Shown here piece after piece: positions 44,726 through 56,354 of a stretch of DNA of 64,000 nt. The notes below the pieces were generated by a model. It worked only from the letters and a program-made list of their open reading frames with translations. It was not told where the DNA came from and did not search any database. The stretch is from an uncultured Holophaga sp. (GTDB taxonomy: Bacteria > Acidobacteriota > Holophagae > Holophagales > Holophagaceae), in assembly GCF_963677305.1 (NCBI RefSeq), contig NZ_OY781925.1, positions 805,501 through 869,500 on the forward strand. The letters are read 5' to 3'. The position numbers and the translations under genes were made by a program. How positions within the stretch are numbered: position 1 is the stretch's first letter; each line of letters opens with the position of its first letter.

Positions 44726-45593
44726 AACGTCCGGCCAGGTCCAGGTAGCGCTCCCGGATACCGGCGATGATGTCCGCGGGCAGGCTGGGTGCCGGGGGCT
44801 GCTTGTCCCAGTCCGGAAGGGTCTCCAGGTAGTCCCGGAGGTACTGCTTGTCCAGGCTGGGGGGATTGATCCCGGGTTGCCACTGGTCAGCCAGCCAGTA
44901 GCGGCTGGAGTCGGGGGTGAGGGCCTCGTCGATGAGGATGAGCTCTCCGCCGGGCAGGGTCCCGAACTCGAACTTGGTGTCCGCCAGCAGGATGCCCCGT
45001 TCGCGCGCCAGCTCGCAGCCCCGCCTGTAGAGGGCGATGCTCAGATCCCTGAGCCGGGTCGCCAGGTCGAGACCGACAATGGCCACAGTCTGCTCGAAGG
45101 TGATGTTCTCGTCATGGCCTTCATCGGCCTTGGTGGAGGGGGTGAAGAGAGGCTCGGGCAGGGGGTCCGCCATCCTCAGCCCGGCGGGAAGAGGGATGCC
45201 GCAGACGGTACCCTTGGCCTGGTACTCCTTGAGCCCCGACCCCGCCAGATAGCCGCGGACCACGCACTCGATGGGGAGGGGGGTGGTCTTCTTCACGAGG
45301 ATGGACCGGCCCTCGAGCATCTCGCGGAAGGGCTGGAGTTCGCTCGGGTAGTCCTCGACTCGGGTAGCCAGGAGCTGGTTGGGGAGGATGTCCCGGGTGG
45401 ACTCGAACCAGAAATTGGCCACCTGGGTCAGGATGCGGCCTTTGTCCGGGATACCGTCAGGCATCACGCAGTCGAAGGCCGAGACCCGGTCGGTGGCCAC
45501 GATGAGGAGGGTCTGGCCGAGGTCGTAGACATCACGCACCTTGCCCCGGCGGAAGGCGGGGAAGGGGAGCTGGGTTTCGAGGACAATGCTCAA
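44709..45593 (-). CDS. purC: SAICAR synthetase
   Basis: Ligates aspartate to CAIR in purine synthesis using ATP. The 294 residues carry GKVRDVYDLGQTLLIVATDRVSAFDCVMPDGIPDKG, ECVVRGYLAGSG and LADTKFEFG plus LIDEALTPDSSRYW, the family marks. The length is intermediate between the E. coli type (237) and the longer fungal-type (about 300), closer to the latter. The start is a TTG at 45593, with AGGA 6 nt upstream and no ATG nearby. It is 16 bp downstream of the TPR/HTH gene, likely one operon. Confidence 0.94.
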   Translation of the reverse strand: MSIVLETQLPFPAFRRGKVRDVYDLGQTLLIVATDRVSAFDCVMPDGIPDKGRILTQVANFWFESTRDILPNQLLATRVEDYPSELQPFREMLEGRSILVKKTTPLPIECVVRGYLAGSGLKEYQAKGTVCGIPLPAGLRMADPLPEPLFTPSTKADEGHDENITFEQTVAIVGLDLATRLRDLSIALYRRGCELARERGILLADTKFEFGTLPGGELILIDEALTPDSSRYWLADQWQPGINPPSLDKQYLRDYLETLPDWDKQPPAPSLPADIIAGIRERYLDLAGRFNVKV

Positions 45594-45609
45594 GGCTTTT
45601 CCTTTCAGT

Positions 45610-46653
45610 TCAGGTGAGTTCCGGGATGTGCCTGGGGGTGGGTGCCATCCAGTGCAGGCCCATGGGTAGGAGGTGGTAGCGGTTCTGGAGCGAGACCCAG
45701 CGGGACAGCTCGGGCTCCCGGACGGTGCCGCCCGGGCCGGTCATGGGCAGACCGTGCGCCTGGATGAAGGTGCGGACCTCGCCCGGGCTGACCCCCAGAA
45801 GTTCCGCCAGATCCTCGAGGGGGTAAAGGGTCTCGCCGGGGATGCCCTGAAGGATCCGGTAGTCGAAGGTCTCGTGGAGCACGGACTCCGTGGCCCGGCG
45901 GTCCAACTCCATGGCGGCGTCCAGGTGTGGGCAGGGGTCGCCACCTGAGAGGCTCTTGGCCTGACCCGCCCCCAGGTGGGCAAGGGCATGGGCTGGAGAC
46001 TGGCGGAGGATGGCATCGAAGGCGGCCAGGGCCTCCGTGGGGCGCTCCAGGTGGAGCAGGGCCTCCCCTTTTCGCAGGAGCGTCTCTGTATCGCCGGGGC
46101 GGAGCACCAGGAGGCGACCGGTGACCCCGGCCAGCTCCTCGATCATGCCCTGGTCGCGCAGCAGCACGGAGAGCCACTCCAGGGCGAGTGCGTGCTGGGG
46201 GCTGAGGAGGAGGAGGCGCTCCAGGAGTTCGATGGCCCGGCTGGGCTCGCCCGCCTGATCCATGCGCTGGGCCCAGTCCCAGAGGATGTCGACCTGCCGG
46301 GTTGCGGGGTGTCCTAGGGTGCCGCGGCGCTCATCTGTGGGGTGCAGGATCTGGGTCCGCACCCAGGCGTAGCGGGCCGGATCCCGCCCCTCCGGGGTGC
46401 TCAGCTCGTCCTCGATGGCGTGGACCATGATCTTGAGGCCCCGGTCCCAGAGTCCGGGAATGGGCATCTGGATGTGGGTCTGGAGTTCACGCCTGAGGGG
46501 TTGGAGGGGGTCTCCCGAGCGGCCCAGGAAGAGCTTCATCCTCAGGACCCTGGGGGTGTCACCCTCATCGCTCTGGACGCCGATCCGGAGGGCCAGCTCA
46601 GCTGTGTCTGGATCGAAGCCGTCCAGGAGGAGGTAGTGGAGGGATGCCCGCAT
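45610..46653 (-). CDS. TPR protein with C-terminal helix-turn-helix-like domain
   Basis: The 347-residue protein has no signal peptide or TM segment. The N-terminal ~115 residues are of unknown fold. TPR-like helices run about 118-240 (RMDQAGEPSRAIELLERLLLLSPQHALALEW, then LLRKGEALLHLERPTEALAAFDAILRQSPAHA). The C-terminal part (about 270-330) reads LEDLAELLGVSPGEVRTFIQAHGLPMTGPGG, resembling a MerR/excisionase-type helix-turn-helix. A cytosolic regulator or adaptor is inferred; no function is known. Its ATG lies in a small hairpin (46641-46656). It precedes purC by 16 bp and is divergent from the MBL-fold gene. Confidence 0.7.
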   Translation of the reverse strand: MRASLHYLLLDGFDPDTAELALRIGVQSDEGDTPRVLRMKLFLGRSGDPLQPLRRELQTHIQMPIPGLWDRGLKIMVHAIEDELSTPEGRDPARYAWVRTQILHPTDERRGTLGHPATRQVDILWDWAQRMDQAGEPSRAIELLERLLLLSPQHALALEWLSVLLRDQGMIEELAGVTGRLLVLRPGDTETLLRKGEALLHLERPTEALAAFDAILRQSPAHALAHLGAGQAKSLSGGDPCPHLDAAMELDRRATESVLHETFDYRILQGIPGETLYPLEDLAELLGVSPGEVRTFIQAHGLPMTGPGGTVREPELSRWVSLQNRYHLLPMGLHWMAPTPRHIPELT

Positions 46654-46656
46654 CCC
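46641..46656 (-). other. Inverted repeat embracing the TPR/HTH start codon
   Basis: GGGATGC and GCATCCC are two bases apart. In the minus-strand mRNA the arms give a 6-bp stem with a CGGG loop, and the start codon AUG lies in the 5' arm, so initiation could be hindered. Confidence 0.45.
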
Positions 46657-46671
46657 TCAAGATTACCAAAG

Positions 46672-46692
46672 GGTCCGGTCGTCGGCCGGACC
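46672..46692. promoter_or_regulatory. Perfect 7-bp inverted repeat in a divergent promoter region
   Basis: GGTCCGG and CCGGACC are separated by 7 bp, a centre-to-centre distance that suits a dimeric repressor. It lies between the divergent TPR/HTH and MBL-fold genes, 20 bp before one start and 30 bp before the other. Confidence 0.4.
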
Positions 46693-46721
46693 GTTTCCCT
46701 GGGACGCGGGATGAGGCTATG

Positions 46722-47507
46722 ATGGTCGGCAAACCCTGGGGCGCTATGGAGCTGAGGATTCTGGGCTGTTCGGGCGGTGAGGCAGACGGGGAGCGTCTGA
46801 CGGGGCTCCTGGTCAACGGTGTCCTGGCCATCGACGCAGGCTCCCTCACCCAGAGCCTCTCCGTGGAGGAGCAGGCCGGGATCCGGCACATCTTCCTGAG
46901 CCACTCCCACCTGGACCACATCTGCACCCTCCCCTTCTTCACCAAGAACGTTCTGGGGCGCACCGAGTCACCTGTGGCCATCCGGGCCCTGCCGGAGACC
47001 CTGGACGTCCTCCGGCGGCATCTCTTCAACGATGAACTCTGGCCGGACTTCTCCCTCATCCCCAGTCCGGACAACCCCATCATCCGCTACTCGGAGATCG
47101 AGCCGGAGCGGACCTATGAGGTGGGCGGCCTGAGGATCACCCCCATCGCCGTGAACCACCTGGTGCCCTGCGTGGGCTATCTGGTGGAGGACGACCACGC
47201 CGCCTTCATCTTCACCTCGGACACGGCCTCCACCGACCGGATCTATGCGGTGGCCAACGCCACGCCCCGCCTGGGGCTCTTCATCACCGAGGTGAGCTTT
47301 CCCAACCGCCTGACCGGCCTGGCGGAGGCCTCACGGCACCTCACGCCCGAGGGGCTCCGGCGGGAACTGACCAAATTGGGCGCAGAGGTGCCGGTGGCCA
47401 TCTATCACCTCACACCCGGAGACAGGGCGGAGATCCTGCCGGAGCTGGAGTCTCTGGAGGACCCGCGGATCCGTCTGCTGAAACAGGACGAACGCATCAT
47501 CCTCTGA
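46722..47507 (+). CDS. Metallo-beta-lactamase-fold hydrolase, class II cyclic-nucleotide-phosphodiesterase-like
   Basis: The protein has the MBL metal motif HSHLDH (LSHSHLDHICTLPFF), then AVNHLVPCVGY, FTSDTAST and YHLTPGD as further metal-binding elements. The order and spacing resemble class II 3',5'-cyclic-nucleotide phosphodiesterases and related MBL enzymes. The substrate is not proven. I use the ATG at 46722, with TGAGG 5 nt upstream; an ATG at 46746 begins the domain exactly and is an alternative, in which case TATGAT at 46717-46722 could be a -10 box. Length is 261 residues. It converges on the atp operon. Confidence 0.8.
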   Translation: MVGKPWGAMELRILGCSGGEADGERLTGLLVNGVLAIDAGSLTQSLSVEEQAGIRHIFLSHSHLDHICTLPFFTKNVLGRTESPVAIRALPETLDVLRRHLFNDELWPDFSLIPSPDNPIIRYSEIEPERTYEVGGLRITPIAVNHLVPCVGYLVEDDHAAFIFTSDTASTDRIYAVANATPRLGLFITEVSFPNRLTGLAEASRHLTPEGLRRELTKLGAEVPVAIYHLTPGDRAEILPELESLEDPRIRLLKQDERIIL

Positions 47508-47511
47508 AAGA

Positions 47512-47558
47512 GACCGCCCCGGTTGACGATCCCCAAGGGGGCGTCTTCCGGGGCGGTC
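47512..47558 (-). terminator. Long hairpin between the MBL gene and atpC
   Basis: GACCGCCCCGG (47512-47522) and CCGGGGCGGTC (47548-47558) form an 11-bp stem, and a nested GACG/CGTC with CCCC/GGGG extends it. On the minus strand TCTCTTTCAG follows, giving a weak U-tract, so it most likely ends the atp operon; it may act in both directions. Confidence 0.7.
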
Positions 47559-47574
47559 ACCTGTGGGGGCAGGA

Positions 47575-47988
47575 TCAGTGGCTGGTGTCCTTGCCCAGGG
47601 CCTGCTGGCGGATCAGGCTGGCGTCCAGCTTGCGCTGGGCCTCCCGGTGGGTCTCCGGGTCCTTGGCCTCCTTGAGGAGGGCCAAAGCGTCCTGCTGGGC
47701 GCGCTGGACCTGCTCGAGGTTGATCTGCTCGGGGGTTTCGCTCTCCCGTGCCAGCAGGGTCACCCGGTCCGGCAGAACCTCGGCGAAGCCGCCGAAGACC
47801 GTGAGGCACTTGGACTGCCCGTCCTGGTTGTAGAAGACAAGGCCATCACCCAGGGGGGTTAGCACCGGGGTGTGGTCGGGGAGAATACCGTAGTACCCAT
47901 CGCTGGAGGGGAACTGCAGGTCGGAGACGCTGGCCGAGAAGACCAGGCGCTCCGGGGTGAGGATCTCGAGCTTGATGGAGTTGGCCAT
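47575..47988 (-). CDS. atpC: ATP synthase epsilon subunit
   Basis: Rotor-stalk subunit that couples and inhibits F1. The 137 residues have the beta-sandwich with KLEILTPERLVFSASVSDLQFPSSDGYYGILPDHTPVLTPLG and a two-helix C terminus. The last gene of the atp operon, 11 bp after atpD, followed by a terminator-like hairpin. Confidence 0.95.
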   Translation of the reverse strand: MANSIKLEILTPERLVFSASVSDLQFPSSDGYYGILPDHTPVLTPLGDGLVFYNQDGQSKCLTVFGGFAEVLPDRVTLLARESETPEQINLEQVQRAQQDALALLKEAKDPETHREAQRKLDASLIRQQALGKDTSH

Positions 47989-47999
47989 GGGGCGTTACC

Positions 48000-50340
<2,341 letters not shown>

Positions 50341-50341
50341 T

Positions 50342-51937
<1,596 letters not shown>

Positions 51938-52477
51938 TTAAGCCGAGAGCAGCTGACTCTTCAGGAGGCTGAGCCTGCCCTGAAGGGACGCATCATAGAC
52001 CGTGGAACCAAGCTGGACCTTGAGGCCGCCCAAGAGGGCGGGGTCCTGCTGGACCCTCATCCGGACCGTCTTCCCGGTGCGCCGGCTGAGGGTGGCCGAG
52101 AGGGTCGCGGTCTGGTTTTCGCTCAGGGGCCGTGCCGTGGCGACCTTGGCCACGATCACGCCGTTGTGGCGGTCCACCAGCTCGGCGAAGGCCTCGACGA
52201 TCTGGTGGATGAGGTAGAGGCGCGCCGCGTGGGCGACGACTTTGAAGAACTTGCGGACGACATCAGAGGTGCCGGCCTTCTCGAGAACGGCGTCGAAGGC
52301 CTCCGCCCGCTTGGCGGGGGCGAGGAGGGGATAGGCCGTCAGGCGCTGGAGATCGGCATGGGCCCGGACCAGGGCCTCTACGGACTGGAGCTCCTGACGT
52401 AGGGCATCCAGGTTGCCGCGCTCTGTGCCGATCTCCAGGAGGGCCTTGGCGTAGCGATAGGAGACGAGGGTGCTCAC
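51938..52477 (-). CDS. atpH: ATP synthase delta subunit
   Basis: Joins the peripheral stalk to the top of F1. The 179 residues have YRYAKALLEIGTERGNLDALRQEL and the C-terminal domain with ALGGLKVQLGSTVYDASLQGRLSLL, the family end. The start is a GTG overlapping the atpF stop by 4 bp (GTGA), preceded by GGAGGT. Confidence 0.95.
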   Translation of the reverse strand: MSTLVSYRYAKALLEIGTERGNLDALRQELQSVEALVRAHADLQRLTAYPLLAPAKRAEAFDAVLEKAGTSDVVRKFFKVVAHAARLYLIHQIVEAFAELVDRHNGVIVAKVATARPLSENQTATLSATLSRRTGKTVRMRVQQDPALLGGLKVQLGSTVYDASLQGRLSLLKSQLLSA

Positions 52478-53187
52478 TGGATACCTCCAACCTGGTCGAT
52501 GGCCCTGTCGAGGAGCTCCTCGGCCACCTTGCCCTGGGCGCGGGCCTTGAGCCGCTCAGCGGCTCCCTGGACGGCCAGTTCGGCTACCAGTGCGCGGAGT
52601 TCGGTCTCGGCCAGTCGGCGCTGGGTGTCGATGTCGGCGGAGGCCTGGGCCAGGATCACCTGGGCCTCGTTGCGGGCGGCCTCCAGGATGCGCTGCTTCT
52701 CGAACTCCGCCTCAGTCTCGGCACGGGACATCACGCTGTCGAGCTCGGCCTTGGCGGCCTCCATCCGGGTCTCCAGATCGCGGAGCTGGGCTTCGCCCTC
52801 GGCCTTGTCACGCTGGGCCTGGGCCAGAAGATCCTGGATCTCCTGGGCACGGGCCTTGAAGGCTGCGGAGAGGACCCCCTTGAGGAGGAAATAGAGGACC
52901 AGGAAGAAGATGATGAAGTTGAAGAGCTTGACGGCGAACTGTCCCGTGGGTCCCAGATTCATGCCGAAGAGCTTGACGGACTCGTGGTGGGCTTCGCCCT
53001 CGTGGACCCCTTCACCCTGGGCAGGGTGGCCTGCCGGGGTGGCTTCGTGCGGAGCGTTTGCAGCAGGGTGCTCCTGGACCACGGCGGGAGCGGCGGACTT
53101 GGGGGCCTGGGGCTCCTCGGCCGACAGCGAGACGGCCATGGCCAGGGCCAGAGGAAGGGCCAGACAGGTGAGACGTCGTAGATTCAT
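52474..53187 (-). CDS. atpF: ATP synthase b subunit with N-terminal signal-peptide-like extension
   Basis: Peripheral stalk subunit of Fo. The C-terminal ~130 residues are the expected long Ala/Glu/Arg coiled coil after a TM helix at about 84-103 (AVKLFNFIIFFLVLYFLLKG). Unusually, the N terminus has a signal-peptide-like segment (1-23, ending SLSA-EE) and a Pro/Ala/His-rich stretch with six His (residues 40, 47, 54, 62, 67, 68) before the TM helix, so the protein is 237 residues instead of about 160. It overlaps atpH and is 4 bp after the b' gene. Confidence 0.9.
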   Translation of the reverse strand: MNLRRLTCLALPLALAMAVSLSAEEPQAPKSAAPAVVQEHPAANAPHEATPAGHPAQGEGVHEGEAHHESVKLFGMNLGPTGQFAVKLFNFIIFFLVLYFLLKGVLSAAFKARAQEIQDLLAQAQRDKAEGEAQLRDLETRMEAAKAELDSVMSRAETEAEFEKQRILEAARNEAQVILAQASADIDTQRRLAETELRALVAELAVQGAAERLKARAQGKVAEELLDRAIDQVGGIQ

Positions 53188-53191
53188 GGGT

Positions 53192-53614
53192 TCAGGCCTG
53201 GTTCAAGAGATGGGTGACCATGGATTCGCTAAGGGCTTCGACCTCGACCATCAGGCGGGTTTTGGCCTCCTCGCGCTGGGCCTGGAGGGCCTGCCGGGCC
53301 TCTTTGCGCTGGGCCTGGGCCTTCTCCTGGGCCTCCTGGATGAGGTGGTCCTTCTGGAGGGTGGCCTCGCTGGACAGGCTGCGGCGGCGCTCAAAGGCCT
53401 GGGTGCGGAGCTCCTTCATCCGGGCGTCGTACTCGGCCTGGCGCAGCTCGATCTGGGCAGCGGCCTCACCCTTGGTGTCCGCACCTGAAGCGATGTCGCG
53501 CTCGCGCTCTTCCATGACTTTGATCATGGGCTTGAAGAAGGTGTGTTTGAGATAGAGGTACATGATGCATAGAATGAGCATCACAAACACGATCTCATAC
53601 AGGTTGGGCTTCAT
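53192..53614 (-). CDS. atpF': ATP synthase b' subunit (second peripheral-stalk protein)
   Basis: A 140-residue b-type subunit with a TM helix at about 5-25 (IVFVMLILCIMYLYLKHTFF) followed by a long coiled coil (EERERDIASGADTKGEAAAQIELRQAEYDARM region). With the next gene it makes a b/b' pair, known from alphaproteobacteria and cyanobacteria. The reading frame is open upstream to 53755, but that part has poor third-position G/C bias, so I start at the ATG at 53614; GTG at 53710 and ATG at 53677 are alternatives. First gene of the operon; atpB and atpE are not adjacent. Confidence 0.85.
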   Translation of the reverse strand: MKPNLYEIVFVMLILCIMYLYLKHTFFKPMIKVMEERERDIASGADTKGEAAAQIELRQAEYDARMKELRTQAFERRRSLSSEATLQKDHLIQEAQEKAQAQRKEARQALQAQREEAKTRLMVEVEALSESMVTHLLNQA

Positions 53615-53937
53615 GGGGTCCGGGAGGCTTCCGATGAAACCGCCCCCACCTTGGCCATCGGCCCCTGCGAGGCCCATAAGGCCCACCCATGCTCCGTTGA
53701 CAGGAATCACATTACCCCCTGTTGAAGCGCCCCCTTGGCGGAGACACAGGCACACGTTTCAGCGGGGAGGACCCGCCCGAGGCCAATGCCCCATCCTAAC
53801 CCCATGGGTGGGTTGGGCCAACCTTCAATTCCCAAAGATAACGTTCAGACCCGGTCCTGGTGGCCTTCTCATGATTTGGACGGATTTTGTGCTTGACCTT
53901 CTGGTGGAACCGTGGGAAATTAGAACTTCGGCGATAC
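53615..53937. other. Non-coding gap upstream of the atp operon and of the tRNA genes
   Basis: About 320 bp of divergent intergenic DNA, presumably with the atp promoter on the minus strand and the tRNA promoter on the plus strand. A TTGACC at 53893-53898 followed 17 bp later by GAAATT (53916-53921) is a weak tRNA promoter candidate. The palindrome GGTTGGGCCAACC lies at 53811-53823. No open frame with normal codon bias was found here. Confidence 0.45.
53811..53823. promoter_or_regulatory. Palindrome in the atp upstream region
   Basis: GGTTGG and CCAACC flank one central G. It is about 200 bp upstream of the b' start and could be an operator or part of a promoter structure; this is the only support. 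Confidence 0.3.
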
Positions 53938-54013
53938 GGGCGATTAGCTCAGTCGGTAGAGCGGCTGTCTTACACGCAGCATGTCGGCGGTTCGAGTCCG
54001 TCATCGCCCACCA
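53938..54013 (+). tRNA. tRNA-Val (anticodon TAC)
   Basis: The 76-nt cloverleaf has a 7-bp acceptor stem GGGCGAT/ATCGCCC, a D arm with AGCTCAGTCGGTAGAG, anticodon stem GCTGT/GCAGC around CTTACAC (TAC), the T arm GGTTCGAGTCC and an encoded CCA end. Confidence 0.96.
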
Positions 54014-54026
54014 GCAGTACCACATT

Positions 54027-54103
54027 GGGGTTGTAGCTCAGTCGGTTAGAGTGTCGGCCTGTCACGCCGAAGGTCGCGGGTTCGAGCCCCGTCAGCCCCG
54101 CCA
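54027..54103 (+). tRNA. tRNA-Asp (anticodon GTC)
   Basis: The 77-nt cloverleaf has acceptor arms GGGGTTG/CAGCCCC, D arm AGCTCAGTCGGTTAGAG, anticodon stem TCGGC/GCCGA with loop CTGTCAC (GTC), T arm GGGTTCGAGCCCC, and an encoded CCA. It is 13 bp after tRNA-Val in the same transcript. Confidence 0.96.
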
Positions 54104-54110
54104 GACAGAT

Positions 54111-54134
54111 AAGGGTCCCGCAAGGGACCCTTTT
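54111..54134 (+). terminator. Intrinsic terminator of the tRNA transcript
   Basis: AAGGGTCCC and GGGACCCTT pair across a GCAA tetraloop, followed by TTCC. It lies 8 bp after tRNA-Asp, between the tRNA unit and der. Confidence 0.85.
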
Positions 54135-54181
54135 CCTTGTATGCCCGCAACCGTGAGAGACTAGCTTCCCGAGGATTGTCG

Positions 54182-55837
54182 ATGAAACTGCCCATGGTCG
54201 CCCTCTGTGGACGCCCCAATGTGGGGAAGTCCACCCTCTTCAACCGCCTTACGCGAACCCGTGCCGCCTTGGTCCACGACCTGCCCGGCATGACCCGGGA
54301 TCGCAGTTACGGTCGGGTCACCTGCTACGACGCCGTGGGGGAACCCGCAGAAATCTTCGAGCTGGTGGACACGGGGGGCCTGGACTTCGAAGGGGACGAC
54401 ATCATCACCCAGGGCATCACCCGCCTGGCCCAGGAGGCCATGGAGGATGCCCATGTGCTCATGCTCATGGTGGATGCCCACGACGGCTGGAATCCCGTGG
54501 ATGCGGAGATCGCCTCCCGGATCCGGCGTCTCGGCAAGCCCGCCATCCTGGTCATCAACAAGATGGACGGGGTCAAGGGCGGCGCCCCCGACAGCGCCTT
54601 CTTCGAGCTGGGCTTCGATGAGGTCCACGTGATCTCCGCCAGCCACGGCGATGGGACCAGCGAGCTGGTGGAGAGCCTCCAGGGCCGCCTGCCCTTCCAC
54701 CGCACGCCGGAGGAGGCGGATCAGCACGACCTGGCGGAGGAGACCCGCTTCGCCCTGATCGGGCGTCCCAATGTGGGGAAGAGCTCCCTCACCAACAAGC
54801 TGCTGGGCTACGAGCGCAGCCTGGTGAGCGAGGTAGCCGGCACCACCCGGGATACGGTAGATACCGTCTTCACCGTTGAGGAACGCCTCTACCGGCTGAT
54901 CGACACCGCCGGTATCCGGCGCAAGGGTAAGACCACCCTGGGGGCGGAGAAGCTCTCCATCCTCAAGGCCAAGCAGGCCATGGCCCGGGCGGATGTCAGC
55001 CTCCTCCTCATCGATGCCGTGGAGGGTGTCACCCACCAGGATGCCGTGATCGCAGGCTATGCCCAGGAGGCCGGGGCCGCCGTGATCCTGGTGGTCAACA
55101 AGTGGGATCTGGTGGAGAAGGACACCTTCACCTCCATCGCCTTCGAGGAGAAGATCCGCCACGATCTGGGCTTCCTCAACCACGCCCCCATGATCTTCAT
55201 CTCGGCCATGACCGGCCAGCGGGTCTCCAAGCTCTTCTCCATGATCAACGAGGTGGCCGAGGCCCACGCCCGCCGCGTGCCCACCGGGAAGCTCAACCAG
55301 TTCCTCCGGGATGCCGTGGCCGCCATGTCTCCCCACGCGGTGGACGGGAAGCTTCCCAAGCTCTACTTCATGACACAGGTGGGGGTGCGGCCTCCTTCCT
55401 TCGTCATCAAGTCCAACACCGACCGCGGGCTGCACTTCAGCTACATGCGCTATCTGGAGAATCGCATGAGGGAGGCCTTCGGCTTCACCGGCACCCCCAT
55501 CCGGCTCAGCGTGCAGAAGCGGGCGGCGGGTGAGGACGGACCGAGGGAAGAGGCCCGGGTGCGCCGGATCCTGGATCCGGGCGAGGGTCTCAAGCCTGGA
55601 CGGAAGACGCTTCAGAGGCGGGAGCGGGAGGCGGAGCGCGAGGGCGATGTGTCCGCCCAGCGGGGCTCGGGCAAGGCCGCCGGGGGAAGGGGGACGACCC
55701 GCAAGGCTGCCTCTGCACCTCCCAGGAAGGATGTGGGGGTGAAGTCCCGGGTGCTGAGGGCGGCCGCCGAGAAGACAGCCTCCAAGCGCTCTGCAGCCCG
55801 CTCGGGTGCCAAGACCTCTGCCAAGCGAAAAGGGTGA
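54182..55837 (+). CDS. der: GTPase Der (EngA) with a long basic C-terminal tail
   Basis: Tandem-domain GTPase required for maturation of the 50S subunit. Two G domains show GRPNVGKSTLFNRL (residues 10-23) and GRPNVGKSSLTNKL (about residue 197), each with DTxG and NKxD motifs (NKMD, NKWD). The KH-like C-terminal domain ends near residue 446. Beyond it is a ~105-residue Arg/Lys/Ala/Gly-rich low-complexity tail ending KTSAKRKG, giving 551 residues rather than about 440-490. The ATG at 54182 has GAGG 8 nt upstream. A strong terminator follows. Confidence 0.95.
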   Translation: MKLPMVALCGRPNVGKSTLFNRLTRTRAALVHDLPGMTRDRSYGRVTCYDAVGEPAEIFELVDTGGLDFEGDDIITQGITRLAQEAMEDAHVLMLMVDAHDGWNPVDAEIASRIRRLGKPAILVINKMDGVKGGAPDSAFFELGFDEVHVISASHGDGTSELVESLQGRLPFHRTPEEADQHDLAEETRFALIGRPNVGKSSLTNKLLGYERSLVSEVAGTTRDTVDTVFTVEERLYRLIDTAGIRRKGKTTLGAEKLSILKAKQAMARADVSLLLIDAVEGVTHQDAVIAGYAQEAGAAVILVVNKWDLVEKDTFTSIAFEEKIRHDLGFLNHAPMIFISAMTGQRVSKLFSMINEVAEAHARRVPTGKLNQFLRDAVAAMSPHAVDGKLPKLYFMTQVGVRPPSFVIKSNTDRGLHFSYMRYLENRMREAFGFTGTPIRLSVQKRAAGEDGPREEARVRRILDPGEGLKPGRKTLQRREREAEREGDVSAQRGSGKAAGGRGTTRKAASAPPRKDVGVKSRVLRAAAEKTASKRSAARSGAKTSAKRKG

Positions 55838-55864
55838 AAAAAGCCGCCTCAGGGCGGCTTTTTT
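55837..55864. terminator. Bidirectional intrinsic terminator after der
   Basis: AAAAAAGCCGCC and GGCGGCTTTTTT flank a TCAG loop. The U-tract on the plus strand and the A-run at the other side make it a strong terminator of der; read on the minus strand it could also end hup. Confidence 0.9.
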
Positions 55865-55927
55865 ATCGGTGGGGCCGGCGGTACCCCAGAAGGGGGTGGC
55901 GGCCGGGGTCTTTCCGGCGTCCATGGA

Positions 55928-55951
55928 AAAGGCCGCTTTGCGGCGGCCTTT
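55928..55951 (-). terminator. Intrinsic terminator of hup
   Basis: AAAGGCCGC (55928-55936) and GCGGCCTTT (55943-55951) pair with a 6-nt loop. On the minus strand the stem leads into CCTTTTCC, about 20 bp past the hup stop. Confidence 0.8.
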
Positions 55952-55972
55952 CCCTGGTCGGTGCGGCCAACC

Positions 55973-56272
55973 TTACATCTGATCCTTCAGGCCCTTGGCG
56001 GCCTTGAAGACGACCTTGCGGCCGGCGGGGATCTTGATGGACTCGCCGGTCTTGGGGTTGCGGCCCATCTTCTCCTTGGTGGGGCGGACCTCGAAGGTGC
56101 CCAGGCCGAAGATGTTCACGCGCTTGCCAGCCAGGACGGCCTCCACGATCTCGTCCCGCAGACCGTCCAGGATGGCCTTGGCACGGGCCTTGGTGAGGTC
56201 ATGGGCCTCGGCGACGGAGGCGGAGAGCTCGGGGATGCCGAGGGTTTCGGGCTTGGCGGCGGACTTGGTCAT
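55973..56272 (-). CDS. hup: HU-family DNA-binding protein
   Basis: Histone-like nucleoid protein that bends DNA as a dimer. The 99 residues have KARAKAILDGLRDEIVEAVLAGKRVNIFGLGTFEVRPTKEKMGRNPKTGESIKIPAGRKVVFKAAKGLK, the full HU pattern with the GRNPKTGE arm. The N terminus is about 8 residues longer than minimal HU. GGAG lies upstream of the ATG. Which HU/IHF subtype it is cannot be told. Confidence 0.92.
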   Translation of the reverse strand: MTKSAAKPETLGIPELSASVAEAHDLTKARAKAILDGLRDEIVEAVLAGKRVNIFGLGTFEVRPTKEKMGRNPKTGESIKIPAGRKVVFKAAKGLKDQM

Positions 56273-56307
56273 GGAGTCTTCTCCAAAAAAGAATGTAAAG
56301 AACCCCT

Positions 56308-56335
56308 GGGGGCCGGCTTGCTCTGCTCGGCCCCC
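56308..56335 (-). terminator. Terminator-like hairpin after rplI
   Basis: GGGGGCCG and CGGCCCCC pair as an 8-bp stem with a 12-nt loop, followed on the minus strand by AGGGGTTCTTT. It is 20 bp past the rplI stop and upstream of hup, so it may separate the two transcripts. Confidence 0.6.
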
Positions 56336-56354
56336 AATGGGGATGGGGTACGGT

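Noticed and set aside
53615..53755. N-terminal extension of the b' subunit
   Set aside because: Third-position G/C bias drops sharply upstream of 53614, unlike real genes here; the family N terminus begins at the chosen ATG.
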